Assembly (NCBI GenBank): GCA_034687125.1
Contig: JAQGBZ010000128.1
Span: forward strand, 62,001 to 126,000
Direction: 5' to 3'
DNA length: 64,000 nucleotides
DNA from: Neelides folsomi
Taxonomy: Eukaryota; Arthropoda; Collembola; Neelipleona; Neelidae
Within the stretch, counting starts at the first letter, position 1, and each line of letters opens with the position of its first letter. Position numbers and translations under genes: made by a program. The notes below the pieces were generated by a model. The model ran no database searches and had not been told where the DNA came from. It worked only from the letters and a program-made list of their open reading frames with translations. This document shows, one piece after another, positions 51,991-64,000 of the stretch.

Positions 51991-54900
51991 AAAACATTAC
52001 CAACAATTTAATTTAATACACATATTATTTTCATTCTAGTTTAATAAAAGGTGAAGAACAATGCACATTACATTATAAGCCCATGAAGCCTATTTTGACA
52101 CAAATATTTTGAGATGGCTCTCCTAAGTTGTATGAATTATTTTTATAAATGATGGAGATCACTTGTTTCATATTGAATATTAAATTAGGATTATTGTATA
52201 AAGTATGTTAAAATAAGGAATCCAGCTATCATATTTTCCATCCACCTATACTTCTGTTATAATTACAAAGAAAAATCTGTGGAAGCTGAATCAAAGTGAA
52301 GAAAACAATGTTTTAAAACAAAACAATTTTTGAATTTTATTTAAACTTTATTTTTAACATAATATTTAAACGTGAATTGTAATATTGTAAAAAGCATATT
52401 TTTTATTATTTGTATTCTTGATCATAACTGAAAAGTAAGAGGCCAAATTCAATTTTAATTCTTGATCTTCCGAATAATTATCTCTTGATATACTAAATTG
52501 TATTTTGTAAAATATAAATTTAATTAATAAGTTTACTGTATGTTTGACTTGTTAGATTTTGTTTAAAATGAAATTAATATTAATTCCTCAAATATTTTTA
52601 TGAATGATATATCCTTGAGAGTCTTTAGTATTATAGCCTATTGTTGTTAAAAACTTTTATTTCAGATACTTTTTATCAAAGTACAGAGTTTTGAAAATGA
52701 ATAAATAAAAAGTTTATAATTACCTAACCATTATTATTGCACTTTAATTTTATTTCAAATGTATTATTGATCAATTAACTGCTCGTCTTAAACGAAAAAG
52801 TTTTATTCGGAATTTAATATTTTATATTTTACATGCACATTATATTTATTTAACATCATTGTCATTATGGCTCTTTCAAAGCATAATTTTAAATTATAGT
52901 ATGTACAATCCACAAATTCTTTGCCATGAACTAATATTTACAAATATATTGAATGTAATTACAATATAATTCGATAATATATGTAGTACAATACATTTCT
53001 GGTAGAATGTGATATTAATCCTTCTTCATTTAACAGTAATTCTTTTTATTACAATTTTACACAAAGTAAATGTTTTAAGCTTTCGCTATTAATTTTGTGG
53101 TTTAAAAATGTGTTTAAGTTTAATTATTCATAGGATATCCGAAAAGACCCGAGCATAACGATTAACGAAATCAATGAAAATAAACATACGCTAACTATAA
53201 ACGTTTATCATGACTGACGCAATTTTTACCCAATAGACATTTTTAGTTTTTAGAATCCATTTTTATGTATTTACCATATATATATAATAATTATTTTATA
53301 TCTACGTTATCATATAATAATATATTTTTATACATTTAAAAATCACTTATTATAATTCACTTAGCTAATCTGAATTCATTTTTCCTATAAATATTTCATA
53401 ATACTTTTCATGTAATCCTGATTCACAACAATAAACTACTTTAACATTTATTAACATTTATTCACATTCTTCAAAATCTAAAGTAATTATTTTGATTTGA
53501 TAAATATTATAGATATATTATATTAATCATAAGATCATTGCAATATTAAATCTAATGATTCACACCTTACTTAAAACAGTCAATAGTGATTTAAATACAA
53601 TATGCTAACATATTCAATTTAATCTCTGACTATTCAATATTTTAATCCAATGTTTCATTTACATTCAGTTTCAAAAAAGAAACTTAAATTGGGCCCTAAT
53701 TATTAAATTGTAATATTATAATGTGCATGAATTCTTCATATATTTCATGAATTTATTCATACATAACAAATATAAACAATATGAATTTATAAGAAATATA
53801 AATATTTATTTAACAATAAAAACAAATTAAATATAATATTACTTAGGTATACTTTAACCTTTAAACAGAAATACTGCCTATACATGATATAATAATTCTC
53901 AATAATTTGTATATATTAGAGCATCCCACATACGTAATATTGACATAGACTAGAAAGTGGATTTAGTAGTTATAGCCTTTATATGTATTTAATTTAATAT
54001 TCTTGATTTTTACAGATCATCCTAATAGGTATTATTATATATTGTGCAATCCTTTACAATATTTAATATTTAACAAAATAATATATTGTGCAGATAATAA
54101 AATTTAATAAGATTCATAAATTCACTAATATGCACATTCAAATATTTGGATCAATCACACAATCTAATTTCATTAGCTATTAATTATATTGAAAAATCTA
54201 TTATTTTAATAATTACAGATATATACAAGGTAAATTTTACATACTTACGCTATATGAAATTATCAATCTTAAAAAATAATATAATTATTACTAATTTTTA
54301 GTAAGATGTTTTTTCCTAAATAAAGTAAAAAATAACCTAAAAAATAATTTAGTAGATAATTTTTTAAAAGCCTAGCAATTTGGTTGAACATTCACAATCA
54401 TACCTTGTATAGCATTATTTCTCGGGTCAATTGGATTTAACTAATATTTATGATGCTAATCTTTAGATCTATATATGTAATATCTACTGTGAATACATTT
54501 AGGGATATTTACACATTAGATTACTAATATTAAGTATACTTATTTTACAATATAAAACAAGTATATTAGAAATTGAAGTAATTGTAAACGTCAACTAATG
54601 AATTTGATTGTTAATAAAATATTAATTATTTTATCATTGTAATTTCCAAAATTAATAAATTGTAGCGTATAATTTTATACACGATACATTAGATTAAATA
54701 GGAAAATGATAGGTTTAATGTGTATTAATTAACTATATTTTCTAAATGTGTGTAGCTTTTTAAGTAAGTGCAGTTTAGATTTAGAATTATATTATTATAT
54801 AATATAACTTAAATGCACAAGTTGAATATGTAACAAATATAGCATGTTTAAAAGATATTTATCATTCCAAAATGTAAATGAAAGAATGATTTGAATAAAA

Positions 54901-55104
54901 TAGGAAAAATAATTAAATCCATTTCCTCATTACTTATTTTTCCATAAGATAATGTATAAAGTATTCATGTAGGTTGGGGACTCTTAGCATGTTATTCTTA
55001 TTCAAATAATGAAATAGCCTCTTACTGTAGATGAGATTCAAAATTAAAAGTATTTGTAAAGTATTTGGTGTATTCCATGAGTTTTTTGGCTGGTTTTCTT
55101 TTCT
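51991..55104. other. Very AT-rich spacer between the convergent cuticle and DH44 genes
   Basis: Starts with the 3' UTR of the cuticle gene (AATAAA at 52043-52048) and should end with the 3' UTR of DH44. The interior is dominated by TAATA/ATTTA low-complexity sequence with no coding frame. Confidence 0.6.
52043..52048 (+). terminator. Poly(A) signal AATAAA for the CPAP1-like gene
   Basis: Canonical hexamer 53 bp after the TAG stop codon. Confidence 0.65.
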
Positions 55105-58100
55105 TTATCTTCGTTTTCCAATATGCTTGAGAATTTCGTCATTTTTCATTATTTGATGATGAGATTGCCGCATTCGTCTTCGAGCAATTTCCATTAAAAG
55201 CCGTTGACGAAGAACATCCAGTGGATTCACGATTGAAAGAGAAGGGCCCGTATTTCTTTTATGACGGCGAAACTACATCCAATTAATAAAAGTTATTGGA
55301 TTTAATATTGAATTATTAGAGTTTTTCTATTAATTTGAGCTATCCTTATAAATCGTAAAATAAAAAGACATCCTGCTAAAAAATTGAGAATTAAAAAATA
55401 AAAAGTTTTGTTTACAATTAGTTTATATTTTATTTAAGACATCGTCATCAACAATCTACATAATTTGTTTGTACAAATGCAAATATCGGTATTTTAATGT
55501 GCATGCATTAATATTATGTAGAGTAGTTATAATTTATTATTACATATATTAAGTATATGTATCTAATACTAGATAGGTACAAAATTTATTTATTTCTTCT
55601 TTACATAAGATTTACATACTAGGTATATTGGCATTAGAATTTATAAATTATTGTATAATCCTCATCCTCACTTTGTATGACAGTGAAAAATAAATTTTTG
55701 GGCATAAAGATATGAGTTCAATCACTTATATTGAAATTAAGGCTAAATTGATTATTAACGGAGGGAATGAATAGACGCTTCGCAATGTCATTATCACACA
55801 ATTTTGAAATATTTCTTAATAATAAAGGTTCTCGGGATGATATGTTTTTTGTATATACTTACCTTAATAACTATTTAATATACATTAGGTAATACATGAA
55901 CTTCAAGGTCTATTGTTGTACATTGATAATGAAAGGCAGGATAGTTATTCTTCAAAATGTTTGATATTAAAATGATTAGTATAGAATAGAAAATGATTGA
56001 TTACAAGTGCTTCATTACTTGGAAAGAATGTTTATTTTGGGATCTTTTCTCTCTTGTTCTGAAGAATATCATCCTAGCGCTACATCTTAACAACGTTGCT
56101 GGTAATACTCCAATTATTTATTATGTAAAGTGTATCGTTTTCTCTTTATTCATCTCATAGAATGCTTTCTTAGCCACAGAGAATCAATATTTTTGCTACA
56201 AAATACTGAAGCTTAATTTATTTTTCTCATTTATTTTGCATATGTGCCGTAATACTTTTATTATGATGATAAATGATAACATACATTATTTAAGTAGGTA
56301 TACATTCTGTACATAAACATATTTAACTTTATTGTTCATATGTTACATATCTCAGAGCCTTTGATAGAATTGTTATAAAAAAACTTTTGTAATTCAATTT
56401 ATAATTCCATAAATTGAGAGTACCTATTGTATTCAATATTTTAATGGATACATAAGGAGAATAATTAGAACATTTGTAATGTTTTGTTAAACAATGAGGA
56501 TAAATTATGTGCAGAAATACCTTACATAATTAAATATTTGAATGTTTCTGACAAATTGTGGCTTTGTGATTGAGTGATGTAAAATGCCGGAGACGGTTTT
56601 AATTAATAGAAATATTAGGCATGTTAAGGACTACAACTATACTTGTATAATATATTGGATATATGAAAGTAATATAGTGTAATGCCAAATATAATAAAAT
56701 GATTGGACATTTGGAAAAGCGGATAATGAATTTTCCCTACCTGTTGCATTCCAGGACTCCTTTTCCATTCTGTATAGACGTAGAGATGGGGATCGATGAC
56801 CGTTTCCCACTCCGTTCCATCCAATTCGTTTTCTCCCTCTTCGTCTGCGTACTTTAATTCAAATAACCGAAATCGATATCAAATATCTGCTATTTAATAT
56901 CATAATAGCTATTTATTTTATTCAAAAGACATCTGACCATAATTAGAATTCTTTCATTGCTTAATTTTAATTAATAATTGGATTTTTTGCATGTAAGATT
57001 TTAATATTACATATTTCTCTATTCCATGAAATATCATGTTAACCTCAAATAACAATTAATGAAACCGAACGCAATATTTTGTAAATTGATTACTTCATAA
57101 AAGGTCATTTGCAAGATTGCAAGCTAAACAAAGAATCATTGTAATATTAATAGTTAATTAATAATGAAAAACAATTTAGGTTAATTTTAGATAGTCTCAA
57201 TTTGGTATTGGATTATCTCTCATTGCATCACAATCCAATAAAATCACACTTTAAAATGCAATGCAATTTGCGAAGAGTGTAATTGGTCGATTTGTGTTAA
57301 TCTGCTTAAATGTCTTTCGTGTTCTTTTTTACACGAGATATCTATCCAATATTATACCACAATACCATTTACTAAAAATGAATGTGAGCAAATATTTACA
57401 GTTCGCAGTTTGACATTTAGGTGTTGGGATCATAGTTTGGATTGGTGAGTGAAGGTTGTTCGGTCTTGCGTCATCAACTAATAATATTTAAACTTATATT
57501 GTTAGCAGAGTCGAATGGCAAAGTGTTCATTGAAGGTTTGATTTCCACAACTTATTTGAGTTTATGATCATAAACAACATTCAATAACAATTATTCTACG
57601 TGATTTCATAGTCTATTGCATAGAATTTTATAAGCTTTTCCTCATATATTCAATAATCGATCTTTATAATCATATCAGCGTCACCATTATAAACTCCTAT
57701 AAATTGGGTTCAAAATCCTTGACCAAATCGAAAACGTCTTATATGATGCGGAGTACGAGGGCTCGTAAATCCTTTCAGGATGAGAAATGGGGTTTATATT
57801 CCAAATCTCTTACAGAGGCGTGGAAAAGGCGCTTTTTGCCTTCTGATTGATTCCGCCAATCCTTTCTGCTTGATACTTCTCACTTCAATTCCCTCAATAG
57901 GGAAACTTTCTCATATGAAATTGTTTTGTGTCGAACTGCGGGGGTGAATGTATGGGCCTGGCAGGATCACTTTTGACAAATAGGATAAGGAGGACCGAAG
58001 AATAGATCAAATTATGGTCTTGGTGGGGAGCATTGAGATTAAAATGGCCGGCCTACCTTTCCAATCTTTCCAGTGTCCAGGGACTCGATGATTGGTTCGA

Positions 58101-58293
58101 GTTGAGTCCGAATGTTGGTGAGTTGTCCAGGTTGTCCGAGATCTGAGGATTGTTGAGGCTCTTGGAGTCGTCCGAAGGGAACCGCCTCCGTTGAGGACAA
58201 AATCAAACCCATGAAGAGGAAAACTCCAATTCGAAATCGATGGGGAGAAGCAAAATTCTTAATAATTTCTTTTTCTTTTCCCATACTTTCCAT
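55105..58293 (-). CDS. DH44: CRF-like diuretic hormone 44 preprohormone
   Basis: Precursor of the CRF-related diuretic hormone, a neurosecretory peptide that raises cAMP in excretory tubules via DH44 receptors. Three coding exons: 58293-58057, 56851-56741, 55272-55105, both junctions phase 0; 171 residues. An N-terminal signal peptide spans about residues 20-37 ([19 protein letters not shown]). Exon 2 encodes an acidic spacer ([17 protein letters not shown]). Exon 3 contains the cleavage site HKR, then a 45-residue hormone beginning [20 protein letters not shown] (its middle [14 protein letters not shown]), ending EILKHI, and then GKRR, i.e. amidation glycine plus dibasic cleavage and stop. 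The core is almost identical to cockroach, locust and termite DH44. Start: ATG at 58293; a second in-frame ATG at 58284 is possible. Two upstream non-coding exons are predicted. Confidence 0.96.
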
Positions 58294-61271
58294 GTTGTGA
58301 TGAGTCGTGAAGAAAGTTGTGATTGCTCAGCCCGGTCTTTTCTATCTGCCAAAGAAAGAGATTTGTTAATCTCATCTTCCCTCTATTTGAAAAGATGAGT
58401 AAGATCGGAATATTTGAAGGATATTATTAGTTAGCATAAAGGATATCCACGAAGGAAAAAAAACTGTCGGACCATTAATGCTAGTCCTGTGAGTTTGGAC
58501 TAACCAGGATAATAAAATGCATAGTTTTTGGACTCATCGCGTTTACCCGATAACTTTTCATCCTTCCTGTGAGTGTGAGTGAAGTGTGAAGTATTCAAAT
58601 GGTTGGGAATTGTTCAAATATCTATTGACTGCAATGACTCTCTTCTCATAAATATCCTTCTGGAAAGGAATGGGAAAACTTGAGGTCTTCCAACGAGAAC
58701 GACACTCAATTATATACTAAACTTAAAATTTATTATGCAGCATAATATTTAGATTTTATGTAATTCATTATTATGTGTTATTTGTAGATATGTGTAGTAT
58801 TATAATATGTGGTAGTATGGTATATTGTGTAATAATACATAATACAGTATAAAGATAATGCATTCATTCTATCTTACGTATACTATTTAGAATTTTAGAG
58901 TAATAACGAGGATAATGTCAATCAAATACTTTTGAGATTGTGTTAAAATTTAATTTAATTAGAACGCGTTCGAAAATTAAAGTTTTATTTTTGAAACGAT
59001 TTTATTTATGCAATTTACCTGTAGTGTATATATTCTGTTATTTTTTATTTCATTCTTAATTATTTTTAATGCATACAAAAAAATTAATTGGTAAAGTCCA
59101 CAATATCAAAATTAATTATGTAAATGTTTGAATTAATGAACTATGAATATTGAATTTATCGCTCGCATATGCATATGCTTAACTACATAATACATTGAAT
59201 CAATGCTTTATTATTATTTGATCAATGATGCTGTAAATCTTAGCCTTACCAGGCTTTGCATGTAAAACTATAAATTATGATTAATTTTTTCTTAATGCGA
59301 TTAAAATATTATTATCTTCAATTGGGAACATCTCTTAAATGTTTGTTAAATTGTAAATAGCTAACATGTAGAGGGTGGCGCCACAGAGTCTCCTCATATT
59401 TTCTTTTGCCCTTTATTTCACTATGATGGTGCAAATCCGCATGATTAAGAAATTAAGATACAACTAGCCATAAATTAAACCCATTAAAGATAAGTTCAAT
59501 TTCATGCTCATTTGATTCCTCTCGATGATCTAATAAAGGAAATAAATAGGATTGTGGACTTTGCCTTTCTAATCTTTCAACTCTAATTGAATCAAATTAG
59601 AACTTTGAACGCAGTGAAGGAAGGGCAAACGAAAGGGTGAAGACAAAAGTCTCTTTTCCAATTGATTCCTTCGAATCTTCAATTTAAGTAGTTATTTATC
59701 AACTGCCTAAATAGCTATGTATTTAATACTGTATATTTTTTATAATAGTTTTTAAGAAAGAGAATCAGAATCAAATACAGAATCTAAAATGAAATCAGAA
59801 TCTAAAAAGAGTTTTATGAAATGATCAACACTTAATTTCATACACGAGCTAAATCTCCAGCTAGCTGATGTAAATCTGATATTTGTATCTCTCCAACGAG
59901 TTTGAATTCTTTAAATTCCTAACATGTATTCTCTATGTACATGTTCAAATATTATTCTGGTTTGGTAAATATTTTATTTACCGATTATTACCAGATATGT
60001 GCGTATAATACATAGGTATTAAGGCATTGACGAGGCCTATTATGTGTTTGTGGGCACAATTCTATGTAATATTAAATTGTATTTTAGTGGTTTTATTGAC
60101 TAACAATAAATGTAAGAATCATAATGAAATAAATAGAATCAACAATATTTAACCAAAATAGATTGATGAAGCGATTCTCTGAAATATCGAACGTGATTAT
60201 AACATTTAACATAGACCGGGTTTGACTTGGTTTATTATTCTAAGAAGATGGTGAATATTTAATTTTGACCATTAATTAAAAGTTTCATAATGCCTCGTAA
60301 ATACTTATATGGTAAGTTCAAATTTAGTTTCATTCCTTCAATGCATGTACCGACGAGAGCAATTGTTCATACAAATATCGCAATCTGTTAACCCTTACAT
60401 TCGTAAGTAAACCTTTGAATTGGGTTATGAATCAAAATTCAGAAGTGAGTTGAAATGGAAAATTGAAGAAGTTAAAACGAGACTATGGGGGTTCCTTTGT
60501 GGGAGAATAACTCCAAAAGTTCTAACTTACCTCAAGTTTCAAAGTGAAAATAAGGAAGATCCCTTTCATTTTCATATTAAATTTAATACCGTATCGTAAT
60601 ACCGTTTCATTTTATCGAACCCACGAAATATAACAAATGTACATATTATAATATTATCTTCCTTCACTTTCAACAAATAGTCTATTAACTTTATTTTTCC
60701 TTCAACTACTCAATTTCAAAACTCAAGATACTCTTACTCTTGAGAATAAAGGACATTTGTGTGGGTGAAGTGGGTGGGTGGTGTCTGCTTCATTAAATTG
60801 TATGCTAACATTATACCTGTATTTATTTGAACTTCAAATTTAACCGTTTTCAAATTGATGCAGAGGAAGACAAGAATGAGTTTATGAAAAGAAAGTCTTA
60901 AATATTCCTTCCTCTGTGTGTTCAGTTTACATATACTACAATAAAGCAACCGCATTTGTTAACTTTCATAAACAAAATATTCTCTCATAAAATGTAATAT
61001 TATCAAAGTATAATTCTTGGGTGTTGGATGACAAAATGTCGGATATCACATTGCACCTTGAAATGGAAATTTAATACATCGCAATTTCACTCGTTTTGAC
61101 ATTTTAAGATCCTCGAAAGCATCTACGTACGAAAGATCCTCGTAAATACATATTTATATTTGGTAGAATGTAAAATGAAATAAGAACTTTTCACTCCAAA
61201 ATCATTCTTTGTATTAAGCATATAAATATTTGTTAAACAGTTCTCTCTGTCGTAAACTTAAATACATGTAC

Positions 61272-61297
61272 ATGGGGTTGAAAACTTTCAACCCCAT
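61272..61297. repeat. Perfect 12-bp inverted repeat
   Basis: ATGGGGTTGAAA and TTTCAACCCCAT separated by only two bases, inside the DH44 5' intron. Nearly a continuous palindrome; possible dimeric factor site or chance hairpin. Confidence 0.6.
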
Positions 61298-61679
61298 TGA
61301 TTGCATGACTAACATCTAAAAAAGCTGAACATGAAGTGTGTCGTGCAAAATTCAAAATTCAATCCGGTATGTAAAGTTCTACATATAAATAAGGTTCCCG
61401 AAAATAAAAAACCTTGCATTTAGATTTAGAAGAAATGTTGCCAACCAAGATTACTTGATAAAAGTTTTCCAAAAAACGTGGCCGTGAATGTCGATTATAA
61501 TTTTATTGGAGTTTATAGTTCCTTCCGTATTAAGACCACAAGGGAAGAATGTCTTGTTTGTAAGCGTTAAAGAAGGATTTGTGGTTTCGCAAATACCCTT
61601 TTTAGTCAGTAAATTAATTTGGAAGTAAATGAAAAACCCCAAAATACCTAGAACCTAAAGTTTGCCGAACTCGAGTTTT

Positions 61680-62520
61680 TCGTATGGCAAATGCTTATAA
61701 TATAAGTACATACTAGTAAATACGTTATACTTTTAAATACTATACTATACAGAAATACAGATCTATTACATGCTCCTAAAATAGCCAATAGAAGTTACTT
61801 TCGCTTTCTACCTACCTAATGTTTTATGTTTTACATACTTACATACTTATTGCAATGTAAAGTACAAAAGTTAATTAGGTGGATATTCAAGTTTATTAAT
61901 ATATTATGATCCATTATGTAGGGATTTCATAATTCCTTTAAAGTAATCTTTTGAGTGATACGGGAAATTGATTAAATTTTCATAAATACTATACAAAGAT
62001 CTAATAATACTATCTTATGTTATCTAACTCTTATAAATACTCACTTACTTAGTTAGGGTTAATATACATACTTAATTTACCCAAATACATACTATAGTAC
62101 CATACAAAAACTAATTTTTTCTTATTTTTAAACTTACCAGTAGCGTTGTATACCTATCATAGGTATCGAATTCATTTTTCCTAAAACTCTGATTTATTCA
62201 TTAAGGAAAAGAATAGGGAAAGAAGAAATAACCTGAGATTTTTATTAAGTTTAAAATGTTCTTTAGATTACGTTTTGATTAAACCTTTTTGATATCAGAT
62301 CTCTACTTTAATGTTAAATAATAGTGATATAGGTATAAATTAAATACATAATACCATACACATTAGTGTACCTTTGTAAAATACTCATATATAGTGTGCA
62401 CTGTACTTACCTATATACCTAATGTATGTACATGATGTGTTACATATCTACTCTATAGTCTATAAACATAATTGTACCCATTATCAGTTCAACATACCTT
62501 AATACTCGTTATAACTGGAA
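61680..62520. repeat. Low-complexity tract rich in ATAC/TACCTA units
   Basis: The segment is dominated by short variations on ATACATAC, ACTTAC and TATACCTA without a fixed period. It looks like a decayed simple-sequence region rather than a tandem satellite. Confidence 0.45.
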
Positions 62521-63070
62521 GGATGGATAAATATTTGGTAATTAATTTTCATTTTCATAAAATTTCCTTTCATCGTTTAAAATAGCCCTTGTTGAGTCAG
62601 TGATGCTGGTGCCACTTGAAGCTGCTTAAATGAAAGTTTGGCAGACGTACAGATTTGTTATATGAACATATGAATATTATTTAGTACTATGCATATGTGA
62701 ATACCTAGGCTTATAAGTATAATACCTAATAGAAAGAAACTGTCTGAAAGTAGAGGACCTTAATTTGAAACCACTTTAGTTTTGATTAAAAGTAAAACCA
62801 ATTAAAAATCTACTTCAGTCAGAAAATTTACAGTCTTTTGGTCTAGCTTTATTTACACTGCTTTCTACATAGAGTTGAATTTTATTTTGTATATGATCGT
62901 GTACGTAGACATTGTATTCTTAAGAGTAATTACATGCCAAATAGAACTTTTTGTCGAGGGGGTAAATTGTAAAAAAGAGAAAAGAAGCTGATTGGAAAAC
63001 CTCCCACACTCTTAAAGTTCAATTGATCATAGTGGTGAAAGCAAATAGAGAGAAGAAAGGAAACTCTTAC

Positions 63071-63174
63071 CGTTTCTAATAAGCTTAATCTCACTCTGCC
63101 AGAGCTTTTTTGTGTTTAATTTCCACTTTGCTTCTTTAGATCTTTTTTTATTATCCCATTCACTCGGTCTGTGT
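63071..63174 (-). other. DH44: Predicted non-coding exon 2 of DH44
   Basis: Bounded on the minus strand by a strong acceptor (ATTTTATTTCAG) and a strong donor (AAACG before GTAAGAGT). It contains stops in all useful frames (an ATG followed at once by GGA TAA), so it is leader sequence. The next acceptor downstream, CTTTGGCAG at 58346, starts the exon with the DH44 ATG, where an in-frame TAG precedes that ATG. Confidence 0.6.
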
Positions 63175-63530
63175 CTGAAATAAAATGTATAACATTTTAA
63201 ACACCTTCAAAAATTGTTCTCTTTATGAAATAAACTTCCATTTAAAGGTCATTTGAAAATACATACAATTACTGGTACAACTACCAGTAAATAACCAATA
63301 AGATGCCTTGTTGATCAAATTATTTTTCCATTTAATGAGATGTATCCTGTTAAAGCTCATTAAAGTAAATTGAAATCTATTAGAATAACTGGCCCTTATT
63401 TAAATCAGAATTATGCATTAATACGCTATGTTTTGCTTATTAGTTTCCTTCCTCCTAAGCAGAATTGAACAAAGGGGGTTTGAGAATGAAAGAGCCTTTT
63501 ATAATTAAGTGAAAGGAGTTTGAAATTTAC

Positions 63531-63690
63531 TTGGTTTGGGGAATGCTGATGGAAGTCAGACGTTGTTGGGAGTAAAATGAGAAACGGGAGTTGAACCAGA
63601 AATGAGGGCGAGAAGCTTGGTGAAAATTCGGTGTCGTTGACAAGGAGAGAAAGCTTCTTTCCGGCGGAGTTGGAGCTTCGGAATGAAACC
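63531..63690 (-). other. DH44: Predicted first exon (5' UTR) of DH44
   Basis: Lies 25-30 bp downstream of a TATA box on the minus strand and ends CCAAACCAA before donor GTAAATTT. No ATG occurs in it. An initiator-like TCATTC is at about 63680-63686. Joining to the exon at 63174 is inferred from orientation and splice sites only. Confidence 0.5.
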
Positions 63691-63711
63691 GCCTCTCTGT
63701 CCCTTCCTCAT

Positions 63712-63719
63712 TTTATATA
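63712..63719 (-). promoter_or_regulatory. TATA box, probable DH44 promoter
   Basis: Minus-strand TATATAAA at a spacing of about 30 bp from the predicted start of the first non-coding exon. Confidence 0.6.
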
Positions 63720-63757
63720 AAGTATAAACATTTTGGGGAGCCGCCCTGGCCACCCCC

Positions 63758-63784
63758 GAAACTCCGTTAGTCTAACGGAGTTTC
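63758..63784. promoter_or_regulatory. Perfect palindrome upstream of the DH44 TATA box
   Basis: GAAACTCCGTTA and TAACGGAGTTTC, each 12 bp, separated by GTC, about 40-65 bp upstream of the TATA box on the minus strand. The symmetry and promoter-proximal position suggest a binding site for a dimeric transcription factor; a cruciform or transposon remnant are alternatives. Confidence 0.5.
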
Positions 63785-64000
63785 TTCGCTTGTCCACATA
63801 CTCAAAAAATTCAATATGAGAATATTTGATAAACATTACCTAGATTAAATTATAAACTTTAATGATTTAATTTTTTAGAAAATTAATATTGAAAATTAGT
63901 GCCTGAAATTAATACAAATATGTACATAATATTTTTTATAATATTTACTCTTTTTAATTTTCCAGCTTTATTGGAAAATATAATTTCTAACAATTTATAT

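Larger units (their letters stand above)
58346..63070 (-). other. Large 5' UTR intron of DH44
   Basis: Between the non-coding exon at 63071-63174 and the acceptor CTTTGGCAG just before 58345. It carries a small perfect palindrome (61272-61297) and a low-complexity tract (61680-62520). No coding exon seen. The two further DH44 introns are 55273-56740 and 56852-58056, also without genes. Confidence 0.6.

Overview
The window is nuclear DNA of an arthropod. It is AT-rich, all multi-exon genes use GT-AG introns (many only 60-120 bp in the left third), and it carries two arthropod hallmarks: a CRF-like diuretic hormone (DH44) precursor and a very large cuticle protein with a peritrophin-type chitin-binding domain. 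Whether it is an insect or a crustacean such as a copepod cannot be settled from this sequence. Gene models below were built by eye from splice sites, reading phase and family alignment; exon coordinates are given in each entry.

Left part (1-24.3 kb) is gene dense and mostly housekeeping. In order: the 5' end of translation elongation factor 1-alpha (-, runs off the left edge, with a pyrimidine-rich non-coding first exon); mitochondrial ribosomal protein uS14m (+); ribosomal stalk protein P1 (-); HMG-CoA lyase (-, 7 coding exons and a possible extra upstream exon that supplies a mitochondrial presequence); mitochondrial initiation factor 3 (-); a short C2-like/coiled-coil protein (-) whose single intron seems to need a GC donor; SKI3/TTC37 (+, 17 exons); the 18S rRNA dimethyltransferase DIMT1 (-); MCM10 (+, 2 exons); a small basic single-pass membrane protein (-); and an intronless secreted protein (-). 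Several pairs are divergent (EF1A/uS14m, C2 protein/TTC37, DIMT1/MCM10) and probably share promoter regions; TTC37/DIMT1 and MCM10/membrane protein converge. Translation and RNA metabolism (EF1A, P1, uS14m, IF3mt, SKI3, DIMT1) dominate, but this is ordinary clustering rather than a functional operon.

Middle part (24.3-39.2 kb) is a roughly 15 kb gene desert. The clear structure in it is a 758-bp non-autonomous DNA transposon with pogo/Tigger-like terminal inverted repeats and TA target duplication (29519-30276), plus a tiny GC-rich hairpin at about 27.0 kb.

Right part holds two convergent genes. A TATA-driven five-exon gene (39.2-52.0 kb, +) encodes a 1689-residue secreted protein: signal-peptide exon, a 6.7 kb intron, GYxYxxP repeats, one six-cysteine chitin-binding domain, eleven YLPP repeats and a huge Gln/Pro-rich tail (CPAP1-like cuticular protein). 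Facing it, after 3.1 kb of very AT-rich DNA, is the DH44 preprohormone gene (-, coding exons 55.1-58.3 kb, two non-coding exons at 63.1 and 63.5-63.7 kb, TATA box at 63.71 kb). The 45-residue amidated hormone is encoded entirely in the last exon. Two long foldback repeats (10.2 kb and 43.1 kb) look like MITEs. No tRNA, rRNA, CRISPR or bacterial-type feature was seen.
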